Below are positions 8,709 to 19,558 of a stretch of 36,396 bases of DNA, piece after piece. The notes below the pieces were generated by a model. It was not told the origin of the DNA. It was given only the letters and a program-made list of their open reading frames with translations, and searched no databases. Location of the stretch: assembly GCF_009766095.1 (NCBI RefSeq), contig NZ_LMUD01000007.1:50221-86616 (forward strand), written 5' to 3'. The DNA is from Granulicella sp. S190 (GTDB lineage Bacteria; Acidobacteriota; Terriglobia; Terriglobales; Acidobacteriaceae). The position numbers were made by a program, and so were the translations under genes. How positions within the stretch are numbered: the stretch's first letter is position 1; each line of letters opens with the position of its first letter.

Positions 8709-11700
8709 TTAGTCCCCAGCCACAACCTCAGCCACGCGCCGCCCTTTGGTCCGTCTGCTTTGCGCAGCTCGGGCAAACCGCCCCCGCACCCGATCGAAAA
8801 AGAGATAAACCACCGGCGTAGTAAACAGCGTAAGAGCCTGCGAAACGATCAGCCCACCCACGATCGTGATCCCCAGTGGCCGCCGCATCTCACTCCCAGT
8901 CCCACGTCCAAGCGCCAGCGGCAGTCCACCCAGCAGCGCCGCCATCGTCGTCATCATGATCGGCCGAAACCGCAGCATACACGCCTCGAAGATCGCCTCC
9001 TGCGGTGTCTTCCCATGCTGCCTCTCCGCCACCAGCGCGAAGTCGATCATCATGATCGCGTTCTTCTTCACGATTCCGATCAGCAAAATAATCCCGATCA
9101 TCGCGATCACGCTCAGGTCCACCTTGAACAGCAGCAGCGCCACAATCGCACCCACGCCCGCCGAAGGCAGAGTAGACAAGATCGTCAGCGGATGAATGAA
9201 GCTCTCATACAGAATCCCAAGCACCAGGTAGACCGCCACAAGCGCCAGAAGAATAAGCCACGGCTCGCTCTTCAGCGAATCCTTGAACGCCTGCGCCGAC
9301 CCGGCAAATCCTCCATGAATCGCCGACGGCATCCCGATATCCACTCGCGCCTGTTGAATCGCCTGCGTCGCCGCACTCAGCGAAGCTCCCGGTGCCAGGT
9401 TGAACGACAGCGTCGTGGCCGGTGACTGCGATTGGTGATTTACGGCCAGCGGAATTCGCTGCGTCTCAAAGTGCGTCACCGCCGACAGCGGAATCATCGC
9501 GCCCGTCGTGCTCTTCACATAGATACTCTTCAGCGCGTCGGGATCTTCTTGGAACTGCGGCGCCACCTCCATCACCACGTGGTACTGATTTAGCGGCATG
9601 TACGTCGTCGATACCTGCGTCTGGGCAAATGCATCCGATAGCGTCGAATCGATCGTCAGCGGCGACACTCCCAGCCGGCTCGCCGTAGCCCTGTCGATCA
9701 CCAACTGTCCGCGCAATCCCTGCTGCTGCTGGTCCGTCGCAACATCCTTGATCTGCGGCAGCTGGTCCATGGCAGCCTCCAGCAGAGGGCCCCAGTAGTT
9801 AAGCTCCTTCAGGTTGTCGCCGGTCAGGGTGTATTGATACTCCGTCGCTGTATTGCGGCCACCGATCCGCAGGTCTTGAAACGCCTGCAGATACATAATC
9901 ACTCCCGGCAGGTTGCTCACCTTCGGCCGCAACCGGTCCACAATCACCTGCGCCGTGTCGCCCGTCTTCTGCCGCTCTGCATCCGGCTTCAGCGACATAA
10001 ACATGAACCCGCCGTTCGAGTTGCCGCGTCCTCCTGCAAACGCCGTCACATCCTCCACTCCAGGGTCTTGCCCGGCAATCGCCGCCAGCGCCAGCACGTT
10101 CTTCTTCATCTGCGGAAACGAAACATCCTGCTGCCCCTGCACCTGCCCGCCGATGCGGCCAGCATCCTGCTCCGGAAAGAAGCCCTTCGGCACCAGGATG
10201 TACAGATAAACGTTCAGCACAAACGTCAGCACCGTAATGACCAGCACCAGAGTTTGATGCTTCAGCACCCATCGCAGCCCCAGCTCATACTCCGCCGCCA
10301 GCCACTCCAGCGACCGCTCTCCCGCACGATAAAACCATCCATGCTTCCTCGCGCTGTGCGGCTCCAGAAACTTCGCACTCAGCATAGGCGTCGTCGTCAG
10401 CGACACCACCAGCGAAACCAGGATCGCCACCGACAGCGTTACCGCAAACTCACGGAACAGCCGCCCCACAATCCCACCCATCAGCAGAATCGGAATGAAC
10501 ACCGCAATCAGCGATGTGCTCATCGACACCACCGTAAACCCAATCTCCTTCGACCCCACCATCGCCGCCTCAAATGGCGTCATCCCGGCCTCAAGATGGC
10601 GGCTGATGTTCTCGATCACCACAATCGCATCGTCGACCACAAACCCGGTCGAGATCGTCAGAGCCATCAGCGAAAGATTATCCAGCGTATACCCCAGCAG
10701 ATACATCACCGCGAACGTTCCCAGCAGGCTCAAAGGCACGGCAACCGTCGGGATCAGCGTCGAGCGCACCTCGCGCAGAAACAGGAACACCACCAGGATC
10801 ACCAGCAGGATCGAGATCACCAGCGTTCGTGTCACATCTTTCACCGAAGCACGAATCGTCGTAGTCCGGTCCATCGCCACATGCACTGAGATCGCCGGCG
10901 GGATCGACGCCTCCAGCATCGGTAGCATCTTCTTCACGTTCTCTACGGTCTCGATCACGTTTGCCGTCGAGGTCTTGAACACGATCACAAGAATCGCAGG
11001 CTTGCCGTTGAACACGCCGGTGGCATGAACGTCTTCAACGCTGTCGACGACCTGCGCCACATCCTCGATTCGCACCACGCCATGCGCCGTTCCTGGCCCC
11101 GCGCCCAGCCCGGTACTCGCAACCACCGGTGCCGTGACAGCCGCGGTCCCACTGGTCGTTGCAACTCCATTCGCGGTGGAAGCCGTACCTCCGCTCACAA
11201 CCTGCGGATTACTCGTCAACGCGCTAGCCACCGAAGCAGGCAATCCGGAACTTGCAGCCGCCGAACTCACAGGTCCCTTGTCCGTCGCGACGATCAGTGG
11301 AGCATACGCCGCCGCACCAAACAACTGATCCGTCGCACTGATACTCCACCGCCGCGTGTCATCCTGCAGATATCCCTTCGGCTGATTCACATTCACGGTG
11401 CCGATCGCCGCCCGCAGAGCCTCCAGTCCTACGCCATAGTGCGCCAGCTGCATCGGGTTCGCTTCGATCCGTACCGAAGGCTTCGCGCTTCCGCCACAGA
11501 ACGTCTGTCCCACACCCGGTATCTGCGCGATCTTCTGCGCCAGGATGCTATCGCAGGCGTCATACAACTGCGGCACATTCATCGTGTCAGAGGTCAGCGC
11601 GATAATCATGATCGGCGAGTCCGCCGGGTTCACCTTGTAGTACCCGGGATTACTCGGCAGATCCGCAGGAAGCTGACTCCTCGCCGCATTGATCGCAGCC

Positions 11701-12026
11701 TGCACATCCCGCGCCGCGCCATTCACGTCGCGCGTCAGATCGAACTGGAGCGTAATCCCCACCGTGCCGGTCGAAGAGTACGAAGTCATCTCGTTGACAC
11801 CGGCGATCTTCGAGAACTGCCGCTCCAGCGGCGTCGCCACCGACGAGGCCATCGTCTCCGGATCGGCACCCGGCAGACTCGCACCCACCGAGATCACCGG
11901 AAACTCTACCTGGGGCAAACTGGCCACCGGCAGCAGCGTATACGCCACCGCGCCCGCCAGAATCACCGCAATCGACAGGAGAAACGTCGCTACCGGCCGC
12001 CGAATAAATGGTGCTGAAAAATGCAT
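8709..12026 (-). CDS. RND efflux permease, second of the operon (MdtC/MdtB-like) with an unusual insert
   Basis: Inner-membrane proton-driven pump subunit of the HAE1 RND family, 1105 residues with the usual two repeats of six transmembrane segments and large periplasmic loops. The proton-relay Asp pair is in [15 protein letters not shown]; the second half has [17 protein letters not shown] and the conserved [20 protein letters not shown]. The start has AGGG nine bases upstream and lies 15 bases after the first permease stop, so translation is probably coupled. Odd: residues about 252-316 are a 65-residue Ala/Ser/Thr/Gly/Val-rich stretch absent from the neighbouring permease, lying in the part of the first periplasmic loop that forms the outer docking region in AcrB. 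Two different permeases behind one adaptor is the MdtABC arrangement. No outer-membrane TolC-like gene is in the operon. Drug range unknown. Confidence 0.93.
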   Translation of the reverse strand: MHFSAPFIRRPVATFLLSIAVILAGAVAYTLLPVASLPQVEFPVISVGASLPGADPETMASSVATPLERQFSKIAGVNEMTSYSSTGTVGITLQFDLTRDVNGAARDVQAAINAARSQLPADLPSNPGYYKVNPADSPIMIIALTSDTMNVPQLYDACDSILAQKIAQIPGVGQTFCGGSAKPSVRIEANPMQLAHYGVGLEALRAAIGTVNVNQPKGYLQDDTRRWSISATDQLFGAAAYAPLIVATDKGPVSSAAASSGLPASVASALTSNPQVVSGGTASTANGVATTSGTAAVTAPVVASTGLGAGPGTAHGVVRIEDVAQVVDSVEDVHATGVFNGKPAILVIVFKTSTANVIETVENVKKMLPMLEASIPPAISVHVAMDRTTTIRASVKDVTRTLVISILLVILVVFLFLREVRSTLIPTVAVPLSLLGTFAVMYLLGYTLDNLSLMALTISTGFVVDDAIVVIENISRHLEAGMTPFEAAMVGSKEIGFTVVSMSTSLIAVFIPILLMGGIVGRLFREFAVTLSVAILVSLVVSLTTTPMLSAKFLEPHSARKHGWFYRAGERSLEWLAAEYELGLRWVLKHQTLVLVITVLTFVLNVYLYILVPKGFFPEQDAGRIGGQVQGQQDVSFPQMKKNVLALAAIAGQDPGVEDVTAFAGGRGNSNGGFMFMSLKPDAERQKTGDTAQVIVDRLRPKVSNLPGVIMYLQAFQDLRIGGRNTATEYQYTLTGDNLKELNYWGPLLEAAMDQLPQIKDVATDQQQQGLRGQLVIDRATASRLGVSPLTIDSTLSDAFAQTQVSTTYMPLNQYHVVMEVAPQFQEDPDALKSIYVKSTTGAMIPLSAVTHFETQRIPLAVNHQSQSPATTLSFNLAPGASLSAATQAIQQARVDIGMPSAIHGGFAGSAQAFKDSLKSEPWLILLALVAVYLVLGILYESFIHPLTILSTLPSAGVGAIVALLLFKVDLSVIAMIGIILLIGIVKKNAIMMIDFALVAERQHGKTPQEAIFEACMLRFRPIMMTTMAALLGGLPLALGRGTGSEMRRPLGITIVGGLIVSQALTLFTTPVVYLFFDRVRGRFARAAQSRRTKGRRVAEVVAGD

Positions 12027-12041
12027 AGATCTAATCCCTCA

Positions 12042-15000
12042 TCAATCAGCCGACATCGCGTGCGCGTGCAACTCCACGTCCTTCGGCCCTGACTTGCGTC
12101 GTGAACGTCGCGCGATCCGATCGAAGAACAGGTAAACCACCGGCGTAGTAAACAGCGTTAACACCTGTGACACAATCAATCCGCCCACAATCGTGATACC
12201 CAGCGGCCGTCGCAGCTCGCTCCCGGTACCCGTTCCTAACGCCAGCGGCAACCCGCCGAGCAGTGCCGCCATCGTCGTCATCATGATCGGCCGGAAACGC
12301 AACAGGCATGCCTGGTAGATCGCCTCCGTCGGTGTCATCCCCTGTTCGCGCTCTGCCTCCAGCGCAAAGTCGATCATCATGATCGCGTTCTTCTTCACAA
12401 TGCCGATCAGCAGAATAATGCCGATCAGCGCAATCACACTCAGATCGACATGGAACAACAGCAGCGCCAGAATCGCGCCCACGCCCGCCGAAGGCAGCGT
12501 CGACAGAATCGTAATCGGATGAATGTAGCTCTCGTACAACACGCCAAGCACGATATAAACCACGATCAGCGCCGCCAGAATAAGTAACGGCTCATTCGCA
12601 ATCGATGCCTCGAACGCCTTTGCCGATCCTTGGAACTCGCCCTTCACGCTCGGCGGCATATGTAGCTCTGCCTGCGCCTTGTTCACCGCATCGACCGCAT
12701 CGCCGATCGATTTGCCCGGTGCCAGGTTGAACGAGATCGTCACAGCAGGGAACTGCCCCTGATGATTGATCACTAGCGCGGTCTGCTTCTCTTCAAAGTG
12801 CGTAAACGCGGATAGCGGCACCTGCGTCCCGTTCGAGCTCTTCACATAAATATTGTCGAGCGCCGCTGGGTTCCGCTGGTACTTCGGCGCTACCTCCAGC
12901 ACCACGTGGTACTGGTTCTGCTGCGTGAAGATCGTCGACACCTGCCGCTGCGCAAACGCATCATCCAGCGTGTCGTCAATATTCTGTGGCGTAATCCCCA
13001 GCCGCGACGCCGTATCGCGATCGATCACCAGCTGCGCCTCCAACCCGCTCAACTGCTCGTCGCTCGCCACGTCGTTCAGAATCGGAATCTGCCTCAGCTT
13101 CGCGACCATCTTGTCAGTCCACATCGAAAGCTCATCAACATTCGCATCCTCCAGCGAATACTGATACTGCGTCCGGCTAACCCGGTCTTCGACCGTCAGA
13201 TCCTGCAGCGGCTGCAGAAAGCACTGGATTCCGTCCACTGCCGCAACCTTCGGCCCTAGCCGCTCGATCACCTCGAGCGCAGTCGAACTCCTCCGCTCGC
13301 GGTCCTTCAGGTTGATCTGGATGCGCCCGCTGTTCAACGTCGAATTCGTTCCATCAATCCCAATGAACGAAGAGACACTCTCGACATCCTTGTCCTGCAG
13401 GATGATCCTCGCCAGGGCTTGTTGCCGCGAGCTCATTGCGCTGAAGCTGATCGTCTGGGGAGCCTCTGTTATTCCCAGCAGCACACCCGTATCCTGCACC
13501 GGAAAGAAACCCTTCGGCACAATCAGGAACAGATACACCGTCAGCGCAAACGTAGCCAGCGTTACCAGCAGGGTAATCGTCTGGTGCCGCAGCACAAACC
13601 GCACGCCCACCGCGTATTTCGCAATCACATACTCGAAGAACTCTTCACTCTTCTTATAGAACGCATTCTGCTCGGCTTCGGGAGTATGCCGCAGCAACTT
13701 GGCTGCCATCATCGGCGTCAGTGTCAACGACACCAGCGCCGAAACCAAAATTGTAACCGCCAACGTTACAGCAAACTCGCGGAACAGCCGCCCGACGATA
13801 TCGCCCATGAACAGCAGCGGAATCAGCACCGCAATCAAACTCACCGTCAGCGACACGATGGTGAATCCGATCTGCTCCGAGCCCTTCAACGCCGCCTCAA
13901 GCGGCGAATCCCCCTGCTCGAGATAGCGCGCGATGTTCTCGATCATCACGATCGCGTCATCCACCACAAAACCAGTCGAGATCGTCAGGGCCATCAGCGA
14001 GAGGTTGTTGAGGCTGTATCCCAACAGGTACATCACGCCAAATGTGCCCACAATCGACAGCGGCACCGCAACCGAAGGGATGATCGTCGCAGCAATCGAC
14101 CGCAGGAACAGGAAGATCACCATCACCACCAGCCCGATGGTCAGAATCAGCGAGAACTGCACATCCTTCACCGAGGCGCGAATCGTGTTCGTCCGATCGG
14201 TCAGCACCGACAACGACACCGTCGCAGGCATCGAAGACCGCAGCTGCGGCAGAATCTTCTGCACCTCATCCACCACGCCGATGATGTTCGCTCCCGGCTG
14301 CCGCTGGATGTTCACAATCACTGCCGGCTTCAACACCGCCTCGCGCTCTTGCTGGCCATGTATAGGAGCCTGCGCCGCAGTCCCCATCCACGCCGCTTGA
14401 AACAGGTTCTCCGCGCTGTCCACCGCATTCGCCACATCCGACAGCCGCACCGGCGACCCGCCGCGATACGCAATAATCACGTTGTTGTACGCTGCGCTCG
14501 AAGGCAACTGATCGTTCGCGCCAATCGTGTACGTCTGGCTCGCGCCGTTCAAACTTCCCTTCGCCTGATCCACATTGGTCGTGCCGATCGCCGCCCGAAT
14601 ATCCTCGAGGCTCAACCCATAGTTCGCCAACGCAGTGGGATTCGCCTGAATCCGCACCGCAGGCTTCTGTCCACCGTTGATCGACACCAACCCCACGCCC
14701 GAAAGCTGAGAGATCTTCTGCGCAATCACCGTATCCGCCAGGTCCTCCACCTTCGACAGCGGCAGCGTATCGCTCGTCAGCGCCAGCGTCATGATCGGCG
14801 CATCCGCCGGATTCACCTTGCTGTACACGGGCGGATTCGGCAGGTCCTTCGGCAGATAGCTGAACGCCGCATTGATAGCCGCCTGCACATCCTGCTGCGC
14901 GATGTCGATCGACTCCGCAAGGGAGAACTGCAGCGTAATCACGCTGCCGCCGCCAGAGCTCGACGACGTCATCTGGCTCAGCCCCGGAATCTGTCCGAAC

Positions 15001-15209
15001 TGCCGCTCCAGCGGCGCCGTCACCGACGACGCCATCACCTCCGGGCTTGCCCCCGGATAAAACGTCTGCACCTGGATCGTCGGATAGTCCACCTGCGGCA
15101 GCGCCGACACCGGCAACTGTTCATACGCGACGAAACCCGCAAGCAAAATGGCCACCATCAAAAGCGAGGTGGCCACAGGCCGAAGAATAAATGGCTTCGA
15201 TGGACTCAA
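12042..15209 (-). CDS. RND efflux permease, first of the operon (MdtB-like)
   Basis: 1055-residue HAE1-family RND permease with twelve expected transmembrane segments. It has [19 protein letters not shown] with the proton-relay Asp pair, [19 protein letters not shown] and [20 protein letters not shown]. Its start codon overlaps the stop of the adaptor gene (ATGA, 15206-15209), a clear sign of translational coupling. It is clearly related to the downstream permease but lacks that protein's Ala/Ser/Thr insert; it has a smaller insert near [17 protein letters not shown]. In MdtABC systems the two permeases form a mixed trimer with unequal roles; the same is likely here but not shown by sequence alone. 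Confidence 0.94.
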   Translation of the reverse strand: MSPSKPFILRPVATSLLMVAILLAGFVAYEQLPVSALPQVDYPTIQVQTFYPGASPEVMASSVTAPLERQFGQIPGLSQMTSSSSGGGSVITLQFSLAESIDIAQQDVQAAINAAFSYLPKDLPNPPVYSKVNPADAPIMTLALTSDTLPLSKVEDLADTVIAQKISQLSGVGLVSINGGQKPAVRIQANPTALANYGLSLEDIRAAIGTTNVDQAKGSLNGASQTYTIGANDQLPSSAAYNNVIIAYRGGSPVRLSDVANAVDSAENLFQAAWMGTAAQAPIHGQQEREAVLKPAVIVNIQRQPGANIIGVVDEVQKILPQLRSSMPATVSLSVLTDRTNTIRASVKDVQFSLILTIGLVVMVIFLFLRSIAATIIPSVAVPLSIVGTFGVMYLLGYSLNNLSLMALTISTGFVVDDAIVMIENIARYLEQGDSPLEAALKGSEQIGFTIVSLTVSLIAVLIPLLFMGDIVGRLFREFAVTLAVTILVSALVSLTLTPMMAAKLLRHTPEAEQNAFYKKSEEFFEYVIAKYAVGVRFVLRHQTITLLVTLATFALTVYLFLIVPKGFFPVQDTGVLLGITEAPQTISFSAMSSRQQALARIILQDKDVESVSSFIGIDGTNSTLNSGRIQINLKDRERRSSTALEVIERLGPKVAAVDGIQCFLQPLQDLTVEDRVSRTQYQYSLEDANVDELSMWTDKMVAKLRQIPILNDVASDEQLSGLEAQLVIDRDTASRLGITPQNIDDTLDDAFAQRQVSTIFTQQNQYHVVLEVAPKYQRNPAALDNIYVKSSNGTQVPLSAFTHFEEKQTALVINHQGQFPAVTISFNLAPGKSIGDAVDAVNKAQAELHMPPSVKGEFQGSAKAFEASIANEPLLILAALIVVYIVLGVLYESYIHPITILSTLPSAGVGAILALLLFHVDLSVIALIGIILLIGIVKKNAIMMIDFALEAEREQGMTPTEAIYQACLLRFRPIMMTTMAALLGGLPLALGTGTGSELRRPLGITIVGGLIVSQVLTLFTTPVVYLFFDRIARRSRRKSGPKDVELHAHAMSAD

Positions 15210-16591
15210 GAGGGTTGCTCCGTGCCGCGCGTCATGCCCATCTCCGCCGTCGTCCCATCTCCGCTCTTCGCAGGAGCAACCTTAGGAAACACCTTGCTCC
15301 CATTCTTCAACTTCTCCTGCCCATCCACCACAATCTGGTCTCCCGGCTTCACGCCACCGCTAAGAATGATCTGCGTCCCTTCGGTCAGCTCCACGTTCAC
15401 CGTCCGAGCCTCGACGTAGTAGTTCGTCTTGTTCTCCGGCAGCTCAATCGTTGGTCCATCGTCACTCTTCTTTGCCAGCGGATCCGGTGGCGGCTGCCCC
15501 TGCTTCAACAGATACACGAAGTTCCCTTGCGTCCCTGTCTGGAGCGCCGAAGCCTGGATTACCACTGCATTCCGCTTCTCTTGCAGAATCAACCGAACAT
15601 TCACGAACTGGTTTGGAAACAACGCGCCATCTTTATTCTCGAAGACAGCCTTCGCCTTCACGGTCCCCGTCGTCGTATCGATCTCGTTATCGACTGTCAG
15701 CAGAGTGCCACTCGCCAGATGCGTCGACGCAGCGCGGTCATAGGCCTCCACCACCAGCTTGTCGCCCGCGCGTGTCTTCTTCAACACCTCTGGCAACTGA
15801 TCCTCCGGCAGCGTGAAGATCACGGCAATCGGCTGGAGCTGCGTCACCACCAGCAGGCCATTTGTATCTGCTGCATGCACAATATTTCCCGCATCTACCT
15901 GCCGCAACCCAACCACGCCGTTGATCGGCGACACAATCTTCGTATATCCCAGGTTCACCTTCGCCGCTTCAATCGCCGCCTGATCCGCAGCCACCGATCC
16001 CTCAGCCTGTCCCGCGGTAGAGATCTGCGCCTGCTGGCTCTCCTTCGACGTCACCCCGGCCTGCAGCAGCGCCGTATAGCGCGCAGCCTCGGCTCGAGCG
16101 TTCACTGCATTCGCCTGGTCCTTCACCAACTGTCCCTGCGCCTGCTCCAGCGCCGCCTGGTAAGGCTTCGGATCGATCTCCGCCAGCACCTGCCCTTGCC
16201 GCACCGCCTGTCCCTCGCGCACCGGAACCTGCATCAGCTGTCCATCCACGCGGCTCTTGATCGTCACCGTGTTGTAAGCCGTCACCGTCCCCAACTCGGT
16301 CAGAAAGATCGGCATCGTCTTCTCTTCAACCGAGGCCACCTGAACCGGAGTCGGACGATCTGCCTGCGCCGCCATCGTCATCTGCACGACGTTCTGTTCC
16401 TTCGTGTTGCTGCGGATCTTCCAGATCGCCGCGCCCACCGTCGCGAGGATCACCAGAACCACAATCCACTTCCGCGCCGGCGAACCCTTCGGCTGCTCAG
16501 GCACCGGTTCGGTCTGCGGCAAACTCCCACGCGACGCATCAGCCGGTACTCTATCGTGGCGTTCTATCTCGTTCAGCTGCGTTGTCGACAT
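15206..16591 (-). CDS. RND efflux periplasmic adaptor (MdtA-like)
   Basis: 461-residue membrane fusion protein linking the RND permeases to an outer-membrane channel. A cytoplasmic N-terminus of about 40 residues is followed by one transmembrane anchor (about 42-57, [16 protein letters not shown]). The first lipoyl half-motif is VKSRV-like ([19 protein letters not shown]), the second is [20 protein letters not shown], with an alpha-helical hairpin between (about 155-215), then beta-barrel and membrane-proximal domains. Length is normal. First gene of the operon and overlapping the next by four bases. No convincing Shine-Dalgarno is visible before its ATG. The regulator is not evident; the divergent gene is a prenyltransferase. 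Confidence 0.92.
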   Translation of the reverse strand: MSTTQLNEIERHDRVPADASRGSLPQTEPVPEQPKGSPARKWIVVLVILATVGAAIWKIRSNTKEQNVVQMTMAAQADRPTPVQVASVEEKTMPIFLTELGTVTAYNTVTIKSRVDGQLMQVPVREGQAVRQGQVLAEIDPKPYQAALEQAQGQLVKDQANAVNARAEAARYTALLQAGVTSKESQQAQISTAGQAEGSVAADQAAIEAAKVNLGYTKIVSPINGVVGLRQVDAGNIVHAADTNGLLVVTQLQPIAVIFTLPEDQLPEVLKKTRAGDKLVVEAYDRAASTHLASGTLLTVDNEIDTTTGTVKAKAVFENKDGALFPNQFVNVRLILQEKRNAVVIQASALQTGTQGNFVYLLKQGQPPPDPLAKKSDDGPTIELPENKTNYYVEARTVNVELTEGTQIILSGGVKPGDQIVVDGQEKLKNGSKVFPKVAPAKSGDGTTAEMGMTRGTEQPS

Positions 16592-16726
16592 GGAGGGGTC
16601 TCTGCTCTCTCGGAAAATTCACTGCACGAACAAATTGTTTCCTGTGCCAGATATCTAAGAATAAATGATAATGGCGTTGATCGTCGAAGCAGTTTCGCTG
16701 CAAACGCATCTACGGAAACCCATTGC

Positions 16727-16751
16727 GATAGAAACACTTCTGTTTCGTATC
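16727..16751 (+). promoter_or_regulatory. Candidate operator: near-palindrome in the efflux/prenyltransferase divergent region
   Basis: GAAACA (16731-16736) and TGTTTC (16741-16746) are perfect inverted arms around CTTC, and GATA/TATC extend them with one unpaired base. The site lies 27 bases before the TTG start of the prenyltransferase and within the 186-base divergent region. It could be a repressor site or overlap the promoter. No protein can be assigned. Confidence 0.35.
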
Positions 16752-16777
16752 TTTGTTAGACGTAAGGAAGGACACTT

Positions 16778-18268
16778 TTGCCTCACACGGCCTCTGCAAT
16801 CGACAACGCCGCGCTGCCGATACTCTGTGTCGACCTCGATGGAACTCTCGTCAAATCCGACACCCTGCACGACTCTGCGCTCGCCGTCGCCCGCCACCAT
16901 CCCGCAGCTCTACTTCACCTTCCCGCGTGGCTGCTTCAGGGCAAGGCCGCCCTCAAACGCCACCTCGCTGCCACCGTCCAGCTCGACGTCGCCCACCTCC
17001 CCTACAACCGGGAACTCGTTCAGTATCTTGAGCAACAGCACGCCACCGGCCGCCCCATCTACCTCGCCACCGCAGCCGACGCCGACACCGCCCAGCGCGT
17101 CGCCGACCACCTCGGCCTCTTCACCGGCGTCCTCGCCTCCGACGGCCAGCTCAACCTCGCCGGCAAAAACAAGCTCGCCGCCTTCCAGTCTCAATTCGGC
17201 GATAACTTCTCCTACATCGGCAACGCCATCCCCGACCTCACCCTCCTCGAAAGCTGCAAGGAGCCCATGGTCGCCAACCCGACGCCAGCCCTTCGCGCCG
17301 CTCTACGCAAGGCCCGCGTCATCCCTGTCCGCACTTTCAACGAAACGGCATCTTCCTTCAAATCCTGGCTCAAAGCCATCCGCCTCCATCAGTGGGCCAA
17401 GAACGTCCTCATCTTCCTGCCGCTCCTCCTCGCTCACATTCACGCGCCAGGCCTTGTTGCCGGAGCAATCCTGGCCTTCTTCAGCTTTGGCCTCTGCGCC
17501 TCGGCCACCTACATCGTCAACGACCTCCTCGACCTCGAAGCCGACCGCCAACACCCCCGCAAACGCCGCCGTCCCTTCGCCTCAGGCGATCTCTCCGCGC
17601 TCGCGGGAGTCGCCGTCGCCATCCTCTTCCTCGCGGCCTCATTGGCTCTGGCTCTTCTTGTCCCTGTCGTCATCGCAGCGATCTCGCCCAACTCCGCCCT
17701 CCTGCGCCCCCATCAGTTCCTCCTCTGGCTCGGCATCTACCTCGTTACTACCCTGGCCTACTCTCTGCGACTCAAACGCGCCGTCCTGGTAGATGTCATC
17801 GTGCTCTCCGGTCTCTACACCATCCGCATCATCGCCGGCTCGGCCGCCACGGGAGTCGCCGTCTCCACCTGGCTCGCCGGCTTCAGCATCTTCTTCTTCC
17901 TCTCGCTCGCCTTCGTCAAACGCTTCGCCGAGCTCGAAAATCTCCGCGACCGTGGCGGCGTCTCCGCCGGAGGCCGCGGCTATCACATCACCGACATCGA
18001 GCAACTCCGTAGCTTCGGTTCAGCCAGCGGCTACGCTTCGGTCGTCGTCCTCACCCTCTACATCTCGAACCTCGACGCAGCCCAGCTCTACCAGCACACC
18101 AACCGCCTCTGGCTTCTGGTTCCCGTCCTGCTTCTCTGGATCAGCCGCCTCTGGTTCCGGGCCTCGCGCGGCCAGCTCGATGAGGACCCCGTCGTCTACG
18201 CCATCACCGATCGCCGCAGCCTCCTCATGGGTGCTCTCGTAGTCCTCATCGTCCTCTCCGCCCTCTAG
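16778..18268 (+). CDS. HAD phosphatase-UbiA prenyltransferase fusion
   Basis: 496 residues with two parts. Residues 1-185 form a HAD-type domain: motif I CVDLDGTLV with Asp 19 and Asp 21, and motif IV around YIGNAIPDL (Asp 153). Residues about 195-496 form a UbiA-family membrane prenyltransferase with eight or nine hydrophobic segments; the first Asp-rich motif is NDLLDLEADRQHPRKRRRPF (N248, D249, D252). This fusion type resembles decaprenyl-phosphate phosphoribose synthase relatives, in which a polyprenyl phosphate is joined to an acceptor and the HAD part may act on a phosphorylated partner. The acceptor is not known. Start is TTG at 16778, supported by AAGGAAGGA ending five bases upstream; no ATG fits the HAD motif. 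A stem-rich stretch follows the stop at 18285-18340. Confidence 0.88.
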   Translation: MPHTASAIDNAALPILCVDLDGTLVKSDTLHDSALAVARHHPAALLHLPAWLLQGKAALKRHLAATVQLDVAHLPYNRELVQYLEQQHATGRPIYLATAADADTAQRVADHLGLFTGVLASDGQLNLAGKNKLAAFQSQFGDNFSYIGNAIPDLTLLESCKEPMVANPTPALRAALRKARVIPVRTFNETASSFKSWLKAIRLHQWAKNVLIFLPLLLAHIHAPGLVAGAILAFFSFGLCASATYIVNDLLDLEADRQHPRKRRRPFASGDLSALAGVAVAILFLAASLALALLVPVVIAAISPNSALLRPHQFLLWLGIYLVTTLAYSLRLKRAVLVDVIVLSGLYTIRIIAGSAATGVAVSTWLAGFSIFFFLSLAFVKRFAELENLRDRGGVSAGGRGYHITDIEQLRSFGSASGYASVVVLTLYISNLDAAQLYQHTNRLWLLVPVLLLWISRLWFRASRGQLDEDPVVYAITDRRSLLMGALVVLIVLSAL

Positions 18269-18436
18269 AGCAGAAGGCGCACTGGCAGTGAGGCGCATGA
18301 TGGGCTCCCATGCCCCATCGGGGACATCGCTCTAAAGACATCCCCCCTCGCCGCAGGTCTCCTCCAAGCCGCTCTTTACGAACTACTTATGCGCAGCTTT
18401 ATAGCATCGCCTTGTAGTTAGAAGGGAGGCATGCAA

Positions 18437-18853
18437 ATGCCCAATGTGCATGGTATCGAGTTCAATCCCAATCAGTCGGAGCTCGTCAAGGATCTGGTTC
18501 GGGAACTCCTCAAAGATGGCGGCTGCGTCGTATACGCACTGAACAACATGAAGCCCAGCGGCGAGCTCAGAATGGCGCCCACCCCGCCCACTCCAAGCCA
18601 AAGAGAGGTTGGTGGAGTCTTCCTCAGAATCCGACCCGGGATTAACCAAGCCACCATCGTCCGGCCGATGAACGCGAAGGCTGGTGAACCCCTCACCAAG
18701 CTCGCCAAGATCACCCAGGCCGAGACCCTTGAGATGATCCGCATCTGGCGAAAAGAGACCAAATCCGGCCCCATCCTGATCAAGTCAGCTGCCGCCGCAG
18801 GCAAAGGGACCAACCCCTCAGCCCCCGGCCAGACCACCCAGGCAGGCGTCTAG
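18437..18853 (+). CDS. Hypothetical protein
   Basis: About 138 residues, soluble, no signal peptide. I recognise no domain. The N-terminal half is acidic/hydrophobic (SELVKDLVRELLKDGGCVVY); the C-terminus is rich in Gly, Ala, Thr and Pro and likely disordered. The start at 18437 places GGGAGG seven bases upstream; the ATG at 18431 would have only one base of spacing. A possible promoter is TTTACG, 17 bases, TTTATA around 18373-18401. It ends at a strong inverted repeat shared with the convergent XRE operon. Codon use and Shine-Dalgarno support a real gene. Confidence 0.65.
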   Translation: MPNVHGIEFNPNQSELVKDLVRELLKDGGCVVYALNNMKPSGELRMAPTPPTPSQREVGGVFLRIRPGINQATIVRPMNAKAGEPLTKLAKITQAETLEMIRIWRKETKSGPILIKSAAAAGKGTNPSAPGQTTQAGV

Positions 18854-18865
18854 GGGAAACAACCA

Positions 18866-18911
18866 AACAGCCCTGATAGCTCCAAGGCAATGCCCAGCGT
18901 TCAGGGCTGTT
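18866..18911. terminator. Stem-loop between convergent genes, likely terminator
   Basis: AACAGCCCTGA (18866-18876) and TCAGGGCTGTT (18901-18911) are a perfect 11-bp inverted repeat with a 24-base loop. The right arm includes the stop codon of the XRE gene. On the minus strand the stem is followed by TTGGTTGTTT, so it most likely ends the XRE operon. On the plus strand there is no T run. Confidence 0.6.
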
Positions 18912-19128
18912 CCACATACTCCCGTTGAAACACAGCCTCCACCCCCACCCCAAACGCATCCGCAATCCGAAACGCCAGCTCCAGCGAAGGCGCATACTTT
19001 CCCGCCTCGATCGCCAGCACCGTCTGCCGAGTCGCTCCCACCTTCTCTGCCAGCGCCTGCTGCGTCATCTCCCCATGCTCAAACCGCAGCCGCCGCACCT
19101 GGTTCGAAATCTTCATCTTTGTCTTCAT
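18901..19128 (-). CDS. XRE-family transcriptional regulator (small HTH)
   Basis: 75 residues, almost entirely a Cro/C1-type helix-turn-helix: [20 protein letters not shown] (helices 1-2), [20 protein letters not shown] (recognition helix), [19 protein letters not shown]. It resembles short regulators commonly paired with a small multi-pass membrane protein. Its start overlaps the stop of the membrane protein gene by four bases (19125-19128), so the two are coupled. The promoter of this pair carries two tandem palindromes, which makes autoregulation likely (inference). Its stop codon lies in the arm of a terminator-like hairpin. Confidence 0.9.
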   Translation of the reverse strand: MKTKMKISNQVRRLRFEHGEMTQQALAEKVGATRQTVLAIEAGKYAPSLELAFRIADAFGVGVEAVFQREYVEQP

Positions 19129-19526
19129 GCCGTCACATCGATTCGGTGCAACACCAGCTGCGTCCCCGTCCTCAGCGCCTCAATTCCAAACCAGACCGCA
19201 ATAATCAATCCCGGCGAGGTCAGCTGCTTTACCGTGTACATCTCAGACATTAGCGCCCACACCCATAAGCCCCCCACCGCCATCAACGTGAGATAGCTCA
19301 CTTTGAAAGCCTTGTACTCGATCAACTGATCCCGTTCATCGCTCTTCTCTACTTTGGAAAAGATCGCGACCGCGATCAGGTAGACGATCTGCAGCACAAC
19401 AATCAAAAGGATGTTGCCCACCACAGACCATGGTTTGTCGCTCACACGAACCCACCCAAAGTAGTAAGCGCAACCGATCACAATTGGAAGAAACTGTCCC
19501 AAAATCAACTTCTCTTGATAACTCAT
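19125..19526 (-). CDS. Four-helix membrane protein paired with the XRE regulator
   Basis: 133 residues with four hydrophobic segments at about 8-25, 36-56, 75-95 and 101-120; a charged loop [18 protein letters not shown] lies between the second and third. The pattern (two hairpins with a DERD/E loop) resembles small membrane proteins of the DUF2178 type found beside XRE regulators; family assignment is tentative. AGGAGA lies six bases before the ATG at 19526. First gene of a two-gene operon with the regulator. Function unknown; the pair may sense a membrane state. Confidence 0.8.
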   Translation of the reverse strand: MSYQEKLILGQFLPIVIGCAYYFGWVRVSDKPWSVVGNILLIVVLQIVYLIAVAIFSKVEKSDERDQLIEYKAFKVSYLTLMAVGGLWVWALMSEMYTVKQLTSPGLIIAVWFGIEALRTGTQLVLHRIDVTA

Positions 19527-19558
19527 TCACAGTCTCCTGAGTAATGTGTAGCGAACTT

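Noticed and set aside
13419..15419. Long Arg/His/Gln-rich plus-strand frame opposite the first RND permease
   Set aside because: It is antisense to clear RND sequence and its composition is that of a shadow frame.
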